Assembly: GCA_003235365.1 (NCBI GenBank)
Contig: QJWJ01000438.1
Location: forward strand, 1-64,000
Length of the DNA: 64,000 nucleotides
Source: Deltaproteobacteria bacterium
GTDB taxonomy: Bacteria; Myxococcota_A; Polyangia; Polyangiales; Polyangiaceae
Reading direction: 5' to 3'
The stretch's first letter is position 1. Each line of letters opens with the position of its first letter. Under the pieces are notes generated by a model. It was not told the DNA's origin and did not search any database. It saw only the letters and a program-made list of their open reading frames with translations. A program made the position numbers and the translations under genes. Positions 54,705-63,771 of this stretch are shown in pieces.

Positions 54705-56499
54705 CCTGGACAGCCCCCGACCCGCTCAGCGCCCCATGGCACGAACCCGCTATTGGGCAGAAACGAAGTCATCTCAAGCAGTTGTGCTTCCAGGCGCGAC
54801 GCTCGTCGCGGCGCTGCGAAGTGGATACGGTTTGGCCGATCTGCGTCGCGACGCGATGGCGGGCGCCGTCGTGGGTGTCGTCGCCCTGCCGCTCGCAATG
54901 GCGCTGGCCATCGGTGTCGGGGTGCCGCCCCAGGCCGGGCTGGCAACGGCGATTGTGGCGGGTTTCTTGGTCGCTGCGCTCGGCGGCTCGCGTACTCAGG
55001 TGACTGGGCCGACTGCGGCGTTCATCGCGATCCTTGCTCCCATCTACACGCAATCGGGCATGGCTGGACTGCTCATCTCCGGGCTGATGGCGGGTGTGCT
55101 GCTGATTGCCATGGGCTTGCTGCGATTGGGGCAACTGATTCGCTTCGTACCGCATCCAGTGACCACCGGCTTTACCGCAGGGATTGCGACGGTCATTGCG
55201 GTACTGCAGCTCAAAGACTTCTTCGGTTTGGAGCTGGCGGACAGCCCGACGCACACGCTCGAACGTTTGGCGGTGATGAGCGAAGCGCGACACACCGCCA
55301 GCGTCGCCGAGACGACGATCGGGGTGGTTACTCTATTGCTACTGATACTGTGGCCCAGAGTGACGCGGCGCGTGCCAGCGCCGCTGATTGCGCTGCCCGT
55401 CGCTGCGATCCTGGCCTGGTCGTTGTCGCGTTGGTTCCCGACGTTTTCAGTCGCGACCATCAATAGTCGCTTTCACACGCGCGTGGGTGAGGTTGTGTTC
55501 GACGGGATACCGCGCTTGCCACCCTTGCCGTCATGGCCTTGGGATTCTCCCGGACCACTCGGCGCGTCGCTGAGCTTTTCGCTCGACGAGCTGCGCTCGC
55601 TATTCGTGGGCGCGCTGGCGATCGCGTTGCTCGGCGCGATCGAGTCCCTATTGTCGTCCATGGTCGCCGATGGCATGGCCGGTACCAAACACGACCCCGA
55701 TGCGGAACTGGTTGCTCTTGGGATCGGTAACCTGGTTGCCCCGTTTTTTGGAGGCATTGCCGCAACCGGCGCCATCGCCCGCACGGCCACGAACGTCCGC
55801 AACGGCGCGCGGTCACCCGTTGCGGCGATGATTCACGCCGTCACTGTTCTCGGCGCGGTCTTGGCGTTTGCGCCTTTGTTGGGGTTGTTGCCCATGGCGT
55901 CGCTGGCGGCGCTGTTGTTGCTCGTCGCGTGGAACATGTCGGAGCTGCGCCATTTTGGGCACATCCTTCGCGTGGCGCCGAGGAGCGACGTTGGGGTGCT
56001 GCTGGTTTGCTACGGGTTGACCGTGGTGTTCGACATGGTCGTTGGGGTTGGGGTTGGCATGGTGCTCGCGGCCTTCTTGTTCATGCGGCGCATGGCGCAA
56101 GTGACCGAAGCACGGGTCACCGCTGACGGCCACGAATTGGCGCGAGGTCCTTTGCCTCCCGGCGTCGCCGTGTACCAGGTATCTGGTGCGTTGTTCTTCG
56201 GCGCTGCGCAGAAAGCCGTCTCTGCGCTCGAAGTCGTGTCGAGTGACACCCGCGCCGTGGTGCTCGCGCTCGACGCCGTGCCTGTCATGGACGCCACGGG
56301 GCTCGTCGCGCTCGAAAGCGCCGTCGCGATGCTCAATGGACGCCGCTGCTTGGCCGTCTTGTGCGGTCTCCAGCCACAGCCACACGCGCTGCTGGACAAG
56401 GCAGGGTTGCTGGTCCGACCCCTCGTTGCTCACTGCGAGGACCTCGAGTCTGCGTTGGCGATTGCGGCAGAACACGTACCAAATAAAACCCGGTCCTGA
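54697..56499 (+). CDS. SulP-family anion transporter with STAS domain
   Basis: The protein is 600 aa (ATG at 54697; 54736 is an alternative). The membrane domain (about 35-430) has the SulP signature DLRRDAMAGAVVGVVALPLAMALAIGVGVPPQAGL and the motif GSRTQVTGPTAAF, then 10-14 helices. A C-terminal STAS domain (about 485-590, VYQVSGALFFGAAQK...VVLALDAVPVMDATGLVALE) follows. SulP proteins import sulfate, bicarbonate or other anions. The anion cannot be read here; the Na+/bicarbonate BicA type is as likely as sulfate. Divergent from HTH-EIIA. Confidence 0.93.
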   Translation: MTFLDSPRPAQRPMARTRYWAETKSSQAVVLPGATLVAALRSGYGLADLRRDAMAGAVVGVVALPLAMALAIGVGVPPQAGLATAIVAGFLVAALGGSRTQVTGPTAAFIAILAPIYTQSGMAGLLISGLMAGVLLIAMGLLRLGQLIRFVPHPVTTGFTAGIATVIAVLQLKDFFGLELADSPTHTLERLAVMSEARHTASVAETTIGVVTLLLLILWPRVTRRVPAPLIALPVAAILAWSLSRWFPTFSVATINSRFHTRVGEVVFDGIPRLPPLPSWPWDSPGPLGASLSFSLDELRSLFVGALAIALLGAIESLLSSMVADGMAGTKHDPDAELVALGIGNLVAPFFGGIAATGAIARTATNVRNGARSPVAAMIHAVTVLGAVLAFAPLLGLLPMASLAALLLLVAWNMSELRHFGHILRVAPRSDVGVLLVCYGLTVVFDMVVGVGVGMVLAAFLFMRRMAQVTEARVTADGHELARGPLPPGVAVYQVSGALFFGAAQKAVSALEVVSSDTRAVVLALDAVPVMDATGLVALESAVAMLNGRRCLAVLCGLQPQPHALLDKAGLLVRPLVAHCEDLESALAIAAEHVPNKTRS

Positions 56500-56648
56500 T
56501 CTGCCGCGGCAAATCAAGCTGAATACCGCACGCACGTAGACCGCCTCGGATGGTTTGTCGCCTTGCGAGCCGGGGCATTGCTGGGTTTCTGAGGGTGGCG
56601 TGAGCGCTTCTGTCGACAATCCTTCGCTGTGTGGAGATACTCGCCACC

Positions 56649-57623
56649 ATGGGAGAACGAGGGAGCAAGGGAGAAATGCGTCGCGCGACGCGTGATCTCC
56701 CGTTACGGCCGGTGTGGTGGGTGTTCGTCGCGCTATTGCTGGTTGCCTGTGGTTCACGACCCGCGCAGGTGCCGACGGCGGCAACGGCATCGAGCCCCGC
56801 TGGCCCCGCGGCGCAAACGGGTGGCCCAGCGACGGCCTCGACCGAAGCCGAGCGGGGGGCAGCGGTTCACGCAACGCCTCAGGTGCGTGAATCATCGCTC
56901 CTCGAGAGCTATCAACACGCTCTGGACGTCGCTCGTTATCCGGTGCGCGCGCGGGTCAGCGATACGTTGATCGCGTTGGTGCCTGATCAACCGGGGCTGC
57001 GCTGGGACGCGCAAGGGCGCGTGCTGATGTACACGTGGACTGTTTCGAAGTACTACGCCGACGAGAAGGTGTACGCCAAGGGCAAGCCCTTCCAGCTTTA
57101 CGGCGAGACGTGGTTCACGACGGCTGCGCAAGTTCACGACGTGTGCAGTCAGGTTGGACCCGACGCGTCCGTGTTGAACGTGCGCATCGCTCAGTACCTC
57201 GGGTTGCCGCCGCCCAGCGCAGTGGCGCACTACGACGCGTTCTTGGCCGTGTGGGTGGATCCCGGGGCGCTCAAGCGGCCCTGCGCCGACCCGCATGTGG
57301 ACACGACGACCTGCGACGTGGCCGCGCCCATGGTGCCCGATGGGGCGGATCAGGTGAACTGGAGCTGTGGTGCTTCGGCGGCGGATGCGCATGCGCAGTG
57401 GTTGTGCAACACCTGGGTCGACCGCTACTCGAACTCCAAGCCATCGAAGCAGTATCCGTGGACTGCTCTGGGTTATACCTACGACTGGGGCTCGACGGAT
57501 GGCGTCGGGGCGTCCGAGTTTGTTGCCTCAGCGAAGACCAACGTCGTGTTCGAGAGTCTGACTCCGACCGCGACGTTCTGTGCTGCCGACGTTGACAATC
57601 CGCCGACGAGTGCCGCTGAGTGA
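56649..57623 (+). CDS. Hypothetical lipoprotein
   Basis: The ATG at 56649 gives 324 aa; 56631 and 56676 are alternatives. The signal peptide is PVWWVFVALLLVACGSRP (lipobox LVAC), followed by an Ala/Thr/Gly linker. The mature part (about 85-320) contains Cys pairs (RPCADPHVDTTTCDVAA and WSCGASAADAHAQWLCNTW) and Trp-rich segments (WDAQGRVLMYTWTVSKYYAD, PWTALGYTYDWGS). No family is recognised. It is likely an envelope protein; the Cys pairs suggest disulphides. Confidence 0.65.
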   Translation: MGERGSKGEMRRATRDLPLRPVWWVFVALLLVACGSRPAQVPTAATASSPAGPAAQTGGPATASTEAERGAAVHATPQVRESSLLESYQHALDVARYPVRARVSDTLIALVPDQPGLRWDAQGRVLMYTWTVSKYYADEKVYAKGKPFQLYGETWFTTAAQVHDVCSQVGPDASVLNVRIAQYLGLPPPSAVAHYDAFLAVWVDPGALKRPCADPHVDTTTCDVAAPMVPDGADQVNWSCGASAADAHAQWLCNTWVDRYSNSKPSKQYPWTALGYTYDWGSTDGVGASEFVASAKTNVVFESLTPTATFCAADVDNPPTSAAE

Positions 57624-57963
57624 AGGACGCGCGGCGTCGGGCTCGACGTGCTGCGACGGCGAAGCGCGGTACGTGACGCGACAGCGGTACTCGACCAAAG
57701 CAAGACAGTTCGATCAGTGCCGTTGAAATCTTGCCGTATGCGTCTGTGTGCGGCCCCGCCCTGTTCGCACTTCAGAAGGTCACCGGTTCGGAGGAGTCGC
57801 GGTTTTGTCGCCAGAGGGGTCATGCGGTGATCGTCGGCGAGCGGGCCCGGCATACTACTGACACCGATTTTTCATGCGAAAGCCCGCTCACTCCCGTTTC
57901 GTTGCGGGAGCCGACCGCCGCCCGTGGCGTCGAGCGCGCCGGGCATCACCGAGGTTTCTGGCA
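57624..57963. other. Intergenic gap, about 340 nt
   Basis: There is no supported ORF; the open frame from 57874 is the 5' extension of the GH30 gene. A promoter for the GH30 gene should lie here. Confidence 0.4.
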
Positions 57964-59778
57964 ATGAACATTACAAGGGCATCGATCTGCAGCACTTGGC
58001 TCCTGGTGTTGGGTGTGGCGTGCGGGGACACTCAGAACGACGGGTCGAACGATGGTGTCACCACCGGCGATCCGAGCGCGACGGGTCCCACCGCTCCGGG
58101 CGGCACCGACGGTGTGACCAGTGGTGATCCAACCGGCGGCGCGTCGCCGACGCTGCCCGGCCCTCCAGGCGTCGGTTCCGGCGCCGGCCCCGACAACGGC
58201 CCAGGAATTGGCGTCGGGCCCACGGCCTCGGCGCCCGGTGCCGGGGTTGGCCCGACCGCCGCTGGACCTGCGACGCAGACCCCCACGGATACGCCCATCA
58301 CCAATCCGCCCCCCGGTGCGGGAGGCGCACCGAACGTCCCGACGCCGGTAGCCGCCGGAGGTGACACCTCGGGTGAAGCGGGCGGTCCCTCCGTGCCAGC
58401 CCCCGAGCCCGAGCCGGTGATCCGCCCGTCGTTGGTCACGTCGGGCCAGAACGCCTACTGGGTCGAGGGCGAGCTGACCGAAGCGTCGGGGAGCGCGCAG
58501 GTCAGCGTCGATACCGGCACGACGTACCAGGAGTGGCTCGGCATGGGCGGTACGTTCAACGAGGCAGGCTGGGATGCGCTGAGCGTCATCGACCCCGCGG
58601 AACGCGACCGCGCCGTGCGCCTGTTGTTCGACGCCGCAGAGGGGGCCAACTTCGCTTGGGGGCGTTTCCCCATCGGTGCTAGCGACTACGCAATGGATCG
58701 CTATTCCCTCGACGACCACGATGGCGACTACGAGATGGCATCCTTCTCGATCGATCGCGACAAGATGATGCTGATCCCGTTCATCGAAGCGGCGCTCGAC
58801 GTCAACCCCGATCTGCGCTTGTGGGCCAGCCCTTGGAGCCCGCCGGCATGGATGAAGGTCAGCGGTAACATGAACGGCTTGGTGAACGACAGCGACAGCG
58901 GCGCTCGAATCAAGAACGAAGCGCCGGTATTGACCGCCTACGCACTGTACTTTGCGCGATTCATCGAGGAGTACGCCAAGATCGGCATCGAGGTCGAGTC
59001 GATTCAGCCGCAGAACGAACCAGGGTACGCAACGCGTTACCCGTCGTGCTTGTGGACCCCGGAGCTGCTTCGCGACTTCGTGCGTGATTACCTCGGACCA
59101 ACCCTCGAAGAGCACAGCCTCGACACGGAGATCTGGCTCGGCACGATGTCTGCGCCCGAAGACACACAACACGTGCAGACGCTGATGAGCGATGCCAATG
59201 CGGCCAAGTACATCAAGGGCATTGGGCTGCAGTGGAACACGATGGGCTCGGTGGGAACCTACGCGTCTCAGTACCAGGTGCCGGTGATGCAGACCGAGCA
59301 CAAGTGTGGCAACTACCCGTGGGAAAGCGCCTCGTTCAATGCCGACCGCCCGCCGAACGATCATGCATACGCGGTGGAAAGCTGGGGCTACATCCGCGAT
59401 TGGATCAAGGCTGGCGTCGCGTCGTACAGCGCTTGGAACATGGTGCTCGACACAAAGGGGCAGAACCTCGACGTAGAACGACCCTGGCCGCAGAACGCGC
59501 TGCTCACCGTCGACCGCGGGACGAAGGCCCTGACCGAGACACCTGCGTACTACGTGTTCCGGCACGTGTCGTACTTCGTCGACCCGGGCGCGATGCGCGT
59601 TGCCACGACGGGCAACGCCGATGCGCTCGCCTTCGAAAACCCCGACGGCAGTCAAGTGGCGATCCTGCACAACTCCGGTGGCTCCGATCAGCAGACGACG
59701 CTGGGCATCGGCGGCAAGACCGTTCAGTTTTCGATTCCGGCGCGCGGCTGGGCAACCGCGTTTTGGAAAGCCGAGTGA
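57964..59778 (+). CDS. Secreted GH30-family glycoside hydrolase lipoprotein
   Basis: The ATG at 57964 gives 604 aa; the track ORF adds 30 codons. The signal peptide ends in GVACGD (lipobox). A long Gly/Pro/Thr-rich linker (about 20-165) precedes the catalytic domain. This has YQEWLGMGGTFNEAGWDAL, LWASPWSPPAWMK, acid/base Glu in QPQNEPGYATRYPSCLW (about 352), nucleophile Glu in MQTEHKCGN (about 445), and a C-terminal beta domain with FSIPARGWATAFW. GH30 includes glucosylceramidase, beta-1,6-glucanase and xylanase activities; substrate undecided. A hairpin follows. Confidence 0.93.
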   Translation: MNITRASICSTWLLVLGVACGDTQNDGSNDGVTTGDPSATGPTAPGGTDGVTSGDPTGGASPTLPGPPGVGSGAGPDNGPGIGVGPTASAPGAGVGPTAAGPATQTPTDTPITNPPPGAGGAPNVPTPVAAGGDTSGEAGGPSVPAPEPEPVIRPSLVTSGQNAYWVEGELTEASGSAQVSVDTGTTYQEWLGMGGTFNEAGWDALSVIDPAERDRAVRLLFDAAEGANFAWGRFPIGASDYAMDRYSLDDHDGDYEMASFSIDRDKMMLIPFIEAALDVNPDLRLWASPWSPPAWMKVSGNMNGLVNDSDSGARIKNEAPVLTAYALYFARFIEEYAKIGIEVESIQPQNEPGYATRYPSCLWTPELLRDFVRDYLGPTLEEHSLDTEIWLGTMSAPEDTQHVQTLMSDANAAKYIKGIGLQWNTMGSVGTYASQYQVPVMQTEHKCGNYPWESASFNADRPPNDHAYAVESWGYIRDWIKAGVASYSAWNMVLDTKGQNLDVERPWPQNALLTVDRGTKALTETPAYYVFRHVSYFVDPGAMRVATTGNADALAFENPDGSQVAILHNSGGSDQQTTLGIGGKTVQFSIPARGWATAFWKAE

Positions 59779-59849
59779 GCGAGAATCACGGTCGGGCACC
59801 CCGGCTTTGGACTTCGGAACAGAACTGCTCCGTCGAAAGAACGCCGTGA

Positions 59850-59870
59850 GAGCCCGCTGAGCGCGGGCTC
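59850..59870 (+). terminator. Hairpin after the GH30 gene
   Basis: GAGCCCGC-TGAGC-GCGGGCTC is a perfect 8-bp stem, 72 nt after the stop and 50 nt before the SDR gene. It is followed by AAACGA, not a U tract. Confidence 0.5.
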
Positions 59871-59920
59871 AAACGACGGATAGTCTTCAATCGCCCTGGG
59901 GGATGCGTTAGACGCTGCAC

Positions 59921-60682
59921 ATGGACTCATCCGCATTTCGTCTTGATGGAAAAACCGCCCTCGTGACCGGGGCTGCGACGGGGATCGGGGCTGCGATCGC
60001 CAAAGCGTTGGCTTCAGCGGGCGCAAGCGTCGTGTGCCATGGCAATCGCCGAGCAGCCGACGAAACCGTTGCCGCAATCCTCCAGGCGGGCCACGCGGCG
60101 CACGCCGCGCAAGGTGATCTGTCCGACCGAAGCACCGCGCAGCGGCTCGTCAAGGAAACCGTGGATGCTTTCGGGCACATCGACATTCTGATCAACAACG
60201 CCGGTGCCATTCGGCGCGCACCCGCCGTCGAATATTCTCAGAAGGACTGGGATTTTATCCTCGAGGTGAACCTGTCTAGCGTGTTTGCTCTGTGCCAGGC
60301 CGCCGGTGCGCACATGCTCGAACAGGGTTCGGGCAAGATCGTCAACATCGCGTCGTTGCTTTCGTTCCAGGGCGGCATCACGGTGCCCGCATACGCCGCA
60401 TCGAAAGGCGGCGTCGCGCAATTGACCAAAGCACTCGCAAACGAATGGTCGGGCCGCGGAGTGAACGTCAACGCCATCGCCCCTGGCTACATTCGAACCG
60501 AGAACACGCGGGCTCTTCAGGAGGACGCGACGCGCAACCGGCAGATCCTCGAGCGTATCCCCGCCAACCGCTGGGGAGAAGCCGACGACATCGCCGGCGC
60601 CGCTGTGTTCTTGTGTACGCCCGCCAGCGCGTACATTCACGGTCACGTGCTGGCCGTCGACGGCGGTTGGCTCGGCAGGTGA
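59921..60682 (+). CDS. KduD-like short-chain dehydrogenase
   Basis: The protein is 253 aa. SDR motifs: cofactor loop TGAATGIG, NNAGAIRR, catalytic Ser in NIASLLSFQGG, and YAASKGG. The sequence around NNAGAIRRAPA, IASLLSFQGGI and PGYIRTENTRAL resembles KduD, which reduces/oxidises 2-dehydro-3-deoxygluconate derivatives in pectin or uronate breakdown. Other sugar or steroid SDRs are possible. It stands near GH30 but without the kdu partners. Confidence 0.85.
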   Translation: MDSSAFRLDGKTALVTGAATGIGAAIAKALASAGASVVCHGNRRAADETVAAILQAGHAAHAAQGDLSDRSTAQRLVKETVDAFGHIDILINNAGAIRRAPAVEYSQKDWDFILEVNLSSVFALCQAAGAHMLEQGSGKIVNIASLLSFQGGITVPAYAASKGGVAQLTKALANEWSGRGVNVNAIAPGYIRTENTRALQEDATRNRQILERIPANRWGEADDIAGAAVFLCTPASAYIHGHVLAVDGGWLGR

Positions 60683-60958
60683 TCCCAAGCCCGCGCTGCG
60701 TGCGAGCGTGTGGCAGTCCTGCAATTGGATACCGCGCGCTCGTCGGTCGCCCTCACCGATGGGTGACCCAGGCCAGCCATCGTCCTCCCTCAGAACTCGG
60801 CGCCCTCCCGTTACGGGTGAAATACAGGCGTGGGATTGTGTAGATCGAACCGTGCTGCTGGCGCGCTGCATCACATTGCGTGAGCTGTTTACACTGCGGG
60901 CGCCTCGATGTGGCGATCTCTTCTCGCCCGCACCAGTGGATCAAGTAACCTTTGCGTC

Positions 60959-61825
60959 ATGGCAGAGGGGAAATGGGGGCAGGGGTTTGCGACGACCACG
61001 CGCTTTGGGCGTGCCTTTTCGAAGGTCCGGTCGTCCCTCGAAACGGAGAGGTTGGGCGACTTCGTCGAGCCCGACTTCGAGCTGGCGCACGGTGCGTGCT
61101 TGGCACTCGACGCCGTGCCGAGGATCTTCGCAAACCGCAAGGAGTTCGACATCTTCAAGGGCAACGTCGGGCCCTTTCGCCACTACTACATCGATACGCT
61201 CGAAGCGCGCGCCTCGTGTGCCGCGCATGCCCACGCGCGGCGCGACGCAGTTACCGATCCTGAATCGCTCCTCGAGCGCGCGCTTCACCGCGCCTACCCG
61301 CTGCGCGAGCTATTGTGCGCCAACACGCGTGTCGTCGCGTTGCACGGGTTGATCGACAGCGACGTCCCACTCCGTTTCCAAGAGCGCCACGGCTATCAAG
61401 ACGTCGCCGCAGAGTTGCTGGCGCTCGTCGACTTGTGGAGTGGATTGCTCTTGCGCCTCGGCGGCAAGACACTGGTGACGCGGCTGCACCTGATCGAGGC
61501 CGAGTGCTACGCGGATCAGTTGATCTTGGCGCTCATGGCCAGTGGCAGAGACTTCTCCGAGGCGCAGGTAGCACAAGTCGAGCGCGAGCGCTGCGCCGCC
61601 TGCGTATCGTTCACCGAAGCCTACGAGGGCATCCGCGCCGCATTGAGCTACATCTTTCACGACAAGGACAACGGCGTTGCCATCGCTCCGGCGGTATCCT
61701 GGCGCGACCAGCGTTGGGTTCGCATCTGCGAACTCGAACGCGTCATGGACGCCACGCCCCGCTCCGAGTGGAACCCCCAGTGGGAGCAAGAACTCGACAT
61801 GCTCCATCAAACCCGTTCGAAGTGA
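60959..61825 (+). CDS. Hypothetical protein
   Basis: The ATG at 60959 gives 288 aa (MAEGKWGQGFATTTRFGRAF); the track ORF adds 17 codons. It is soluble, mostly helical, and contains WSGLLLRLGGKTLVTRLHLIEAECYADQLILALM and FHDKDNGVAIAPAVSWRDQRWVRI. No domain or signal peptide is recognised. It is convergent with the COQ4-like gene. Confidence 0.6.
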   Translation: MAEGKWGQGFATTTRFGRAFSKVRSSLETERLGDFVEPDFELAHGACLALDAVPRIFANRKEFDIFKGNVGPFRHYYIDTLEARASCAAHAHARRDAVTDPESLLERALHRAYPLRELLCANTRVVALHGLIDSDVPLRFQERHGYQDVAAELLALVDLWSGLLLRLGGKTLVTRLHLIEAECYADQLILALMASGRDFSEAQVAQVERERCAACVSFTEAYEGIRAALSYIFHDKDNGVAIAPAVSWRDQRWVRICELERVMDATPRSEWNPQWEQELDMLHQTRSK

Positions 61826-61957
61826 AGGCGGCGGATGGTCGTCGGCTGTAGAGACCGGGCCTTGCGGACGCGTGTCAGGAAGCCTTCCGGTGTCGGGTGA
61901 GTTGAGGCGACCGATGACGGCATGCTCCCACAAACTCGCCGACACGCTGTCAACAGC

Positions 61958-62590
61958 TCAGCGCGTGCTCGTGGCGGGCAGTTCGGAGCTACTTGGTGCG
62001 TTCTTGGCGCGCTGGGCGTTCTTGATGCGGCCAGCGAGCAAGCCGAAGGGTACGAGTGGTAGCAACAGCATGAACTGAATCAGGCCCCACACCAGACCCA
62101 CGATTCCCGCGATGCCCAACAGCGCTGCGCCCCGTACACCCAGTGCCGGCACCGCTTCGTCCAGGCGTAGCTGGGTGCGCGTCTCGCCGACGGTCTGAGT
62201 CAGGATTGATTCGTAGTCCGAGCCGTAGAGAGAGCCAGATGCCAGACCCCGCGCGAAGGCACGTGCGGTGAGGCGCGGCGCGATGAACAAGCCGCCGGCG
62301 AGGCCGCCCAGATTGATTTGCCAGGCGAACCACGCGCGCTTGCAGCCCGCGCCGATTTCCCACGCCGAAATCTCGAGCTCGCCCGCGAAGTCGGTGGTGT
62401 AGCCGGTGAGCACGTGGTGCAAGTCGTGGAAGCGCACTGCGTCGCGCCTCGGGTCGCTGTTCGGGATGGGGAAGGGCAGGCTGCCCAGCTTGAAGTCGAC
62501 CCACGCCGCGGAGTAGCCGCCGTCGGGGCCAAAGCCGTTGTCGAGGAAGTACTGGTCACGGGCTTCTTTGAGGGTTCGTTCGTCGCTCAT
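61958..62590 (-). CDS. COQ4-like protein with HDxxH-x11-E motif
   Basis: The ATG at 62590 has GGAGA 8 nt upstream and gives 210 aa; the track start at 62665 would reach the first operator. RFHDLHHVLTGYTTDFAGELE matches HDxxH-x11-E exactly, the metal motif of COQ4, a protein of ubiquinone biosynthesis in mitochondria and proteobacteria. Two hydrophobic helices (about 90-120 and 160-190) suggest membrane contact. A quinone role is inference. Two TetR-type palindromes lie 76-100 nt upstream. Confidence 0.7.
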   Translation of the reverse strand: MSDERTLKEARDQYFLDNGFGPDGGYSAAWVDFKLGSLPFPIPNSDPRRDAVRFHDLHHVLTGYTTDFAGELEISAWEIGAGCKRAWFAWQINLGGLAGGLFIAPRLTARAFARGLASGSLYGSDYESILTQTVGETRTQLRLDEAVPALGVRGAALLGIAGIVGLVWGLIQFMLLLPLVPFGLLAGRIKNAQRAKNAPSSSELPATSTR

Positions 62591-62665
62591 GGGACTTGTC
62601 TCCAGGTTCGGGCCGGCACCGTTCGCCGCCCGGGGGTCAGTCAGAAATTCGCTGACCACATTCAT

Positions 62666-62690
62666 TGACTGTAGTCAGTGACCTGGGTCA
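62666..62690. promoter_or_regulatory. Two tandem TetR-type operators
   Basis: TGACT-GT-AGTCA (62666-62677) and TGACC-TG-GGTCA (62679-62690) are perfect palindromes with one base between them, consensus TGACY-nn-RGTCA. They sit between the COQ4-like gene and the TetR gene. The close spacing would let two dimers bind side by side. The half-sites resemble known TetR sites. Confidence 0.75.
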
Positions 62691-62934
62691 GTAATTGACG
62701 CACGAGCGACCCTGTGTCAATCGATGACATCGACGCGCGGCACCGCTGCGTCGCTGTGCCGCACGGAACGCCCTGCCAGCGCTACCAGCTGATTCCGCGG
62801 CAGATCGATAAAAAACCAATGAATATCCATCACTTCGGACTGCGCTGCGCGCCCTCGGGCCGCTTTCCGTTCGCGCCTCGCTGGACTGCCTCCCGCCCGG
62901 AGCGGCGCGGTTAGTGGCCAGCCACCGCAAATAA

Positions 62935-63588
62935 CGACCGCCCAAGCGGGCGCCGCGAGTCCGCGCTGCTGCAGCGAGCGCGAGCGAAACCATCACGCGC
63001 GCGCAGCAAAAGATCGAGACGCTCCACAACGTCACTCAGGCGGCGCGCGACCTGTTCACCGAGCTCGGTTTCGACGCCACGACCACTGACGCCATCGCCG
63101 AACGCGCTGGCGTCGCCAAAGGCACGCTCTTCTTTCACGCCAAAGACAAGCTCGATCTGCTGATGCTCGTCATGCACGACGATCTCAAAGCCACTTCCGA
63201 GCGCTGCCTCGAGCACGTACCCCAAGACGCACCCTTGCTCGAGCAAGTCACGTTCATCTTCAACGAACTGATCGGAATGTACCTCGCAAGCCCCTTGCGC
63301 TCCAAGGCGTTCCTCACCCGCCTCTTCATCGCCACCGGCCCCCACAGCCAACGCCTCCACGCCCTCACGTTCGGCTTCCTCATCCAACTCGCCTCACTCG
63401 TCTCCGCCGCCGAAGCCCGCGGCGAAGTGCGGCAAGGCACCCCCGCCCAGCTCGCCGCCTCCAACATGTTCGCCACCTACGCCATGGTGTTGCTGGGCTG
63501 GGCCACCGGGCAACTCGGCGAAGAAGGCGTCAAGCCCATGGTCGCGCAGGCGGTGGGGCTGCAGGTCAGGGGGTTGATGGCGAGGTAG
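62935..63588 (+). CDS. TetR-family regulator lacking a recognisable start codon
   Basis: The track reports only 141 aa (63163-63588), but the frame continues upstream to a TAA at 62932-62934. The upstream part encodes a full TetR helix-turn-helix: QQKIETLHNVTQAARDLFTELGFDATTTDAIAERAGVAKGTLFFHAKDKLDLL. No ATG, GTG or TTG occurs between the TAA and this HTH, so the coordinates mark the open frame. A GTG at 62914 lies before the stop. A mutated start, a sequencing error or a rare start (such as ATC) must explain this. The ligand domain (about 85-210) includes FLTRLFIATGPHSQRLH. Two tandem operators lie upstream. Confidence 0.75.
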   Translation, partial: RPPKRAPRVRAAAASASETITRAQQKIETLHNVTQAARDLFTELGFDATTTDAIAERAGVAKGTLFFHAKDKLDLLMLVMHDDLKATSERCLEHVPQDAPLLEQVTFIFNELIGMYLASPLRSKAFLTRLFIATGPHSQRLHALTFGFLIQLASLVSAAEARGEVRQGTPAQLAASNMFATYAMVLLGWATGQLGEEGVKPMVAQAVGLQVRGLMAR

Positions 63589-63771
63589 GGGTGCGGATCC
63601 CGTCAGGCGGCGGCCCTGCGGCGTCTCGCTCCCTCCAAGGGCGTTTCACGATATCCCCAAACACAGCACCGCGCCGCCCATCGACGAGGGACGACGCGGT
63701 GCTGCCTTGCTGCGCTCCTGGCTGTGGTTCTGCCGGGCCGCTTGGTGACCCGAACCGGTGTGGGGCGATGG
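63589..63771. other. Convergent gap with inverted repeat
   Basis: The short gap between TetR and the right-edge gene contains the inverted repeat listed next; short ORFs in the track are shadows. Confidence 0.4.
63664..63704. terminator. Bidirectional terminator-like inverted repeat
   Basis: CAGCACCGCG (63664-63673) and CGCGGTGCTG (63695-63704) form a perfect 10-bp stem with a 21-nt loop between two convergent genes. Confidence 0.55.

Noticed and set aside
58032-58439. Gly/Pro/Thr-rich repetitive DNA, looks like a repeat array
   Set aside because: It is the low-complexity linker of the GH30 lipoprotein, not a separate repeat or CRISPR.
61760-61800. AACCCCCAGTGGGAGCAAG resembles the 6.9-kb hairpin arm
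   Set aside because: It lies inside a coding sequence and shares only a short core, so chance is sufficient.
62714-62914. 66-codon ORF between the operators and TetR
   Set aside because: Composition and start context are poor; it does not supply the missing TetR N-terminus because the frame differs.
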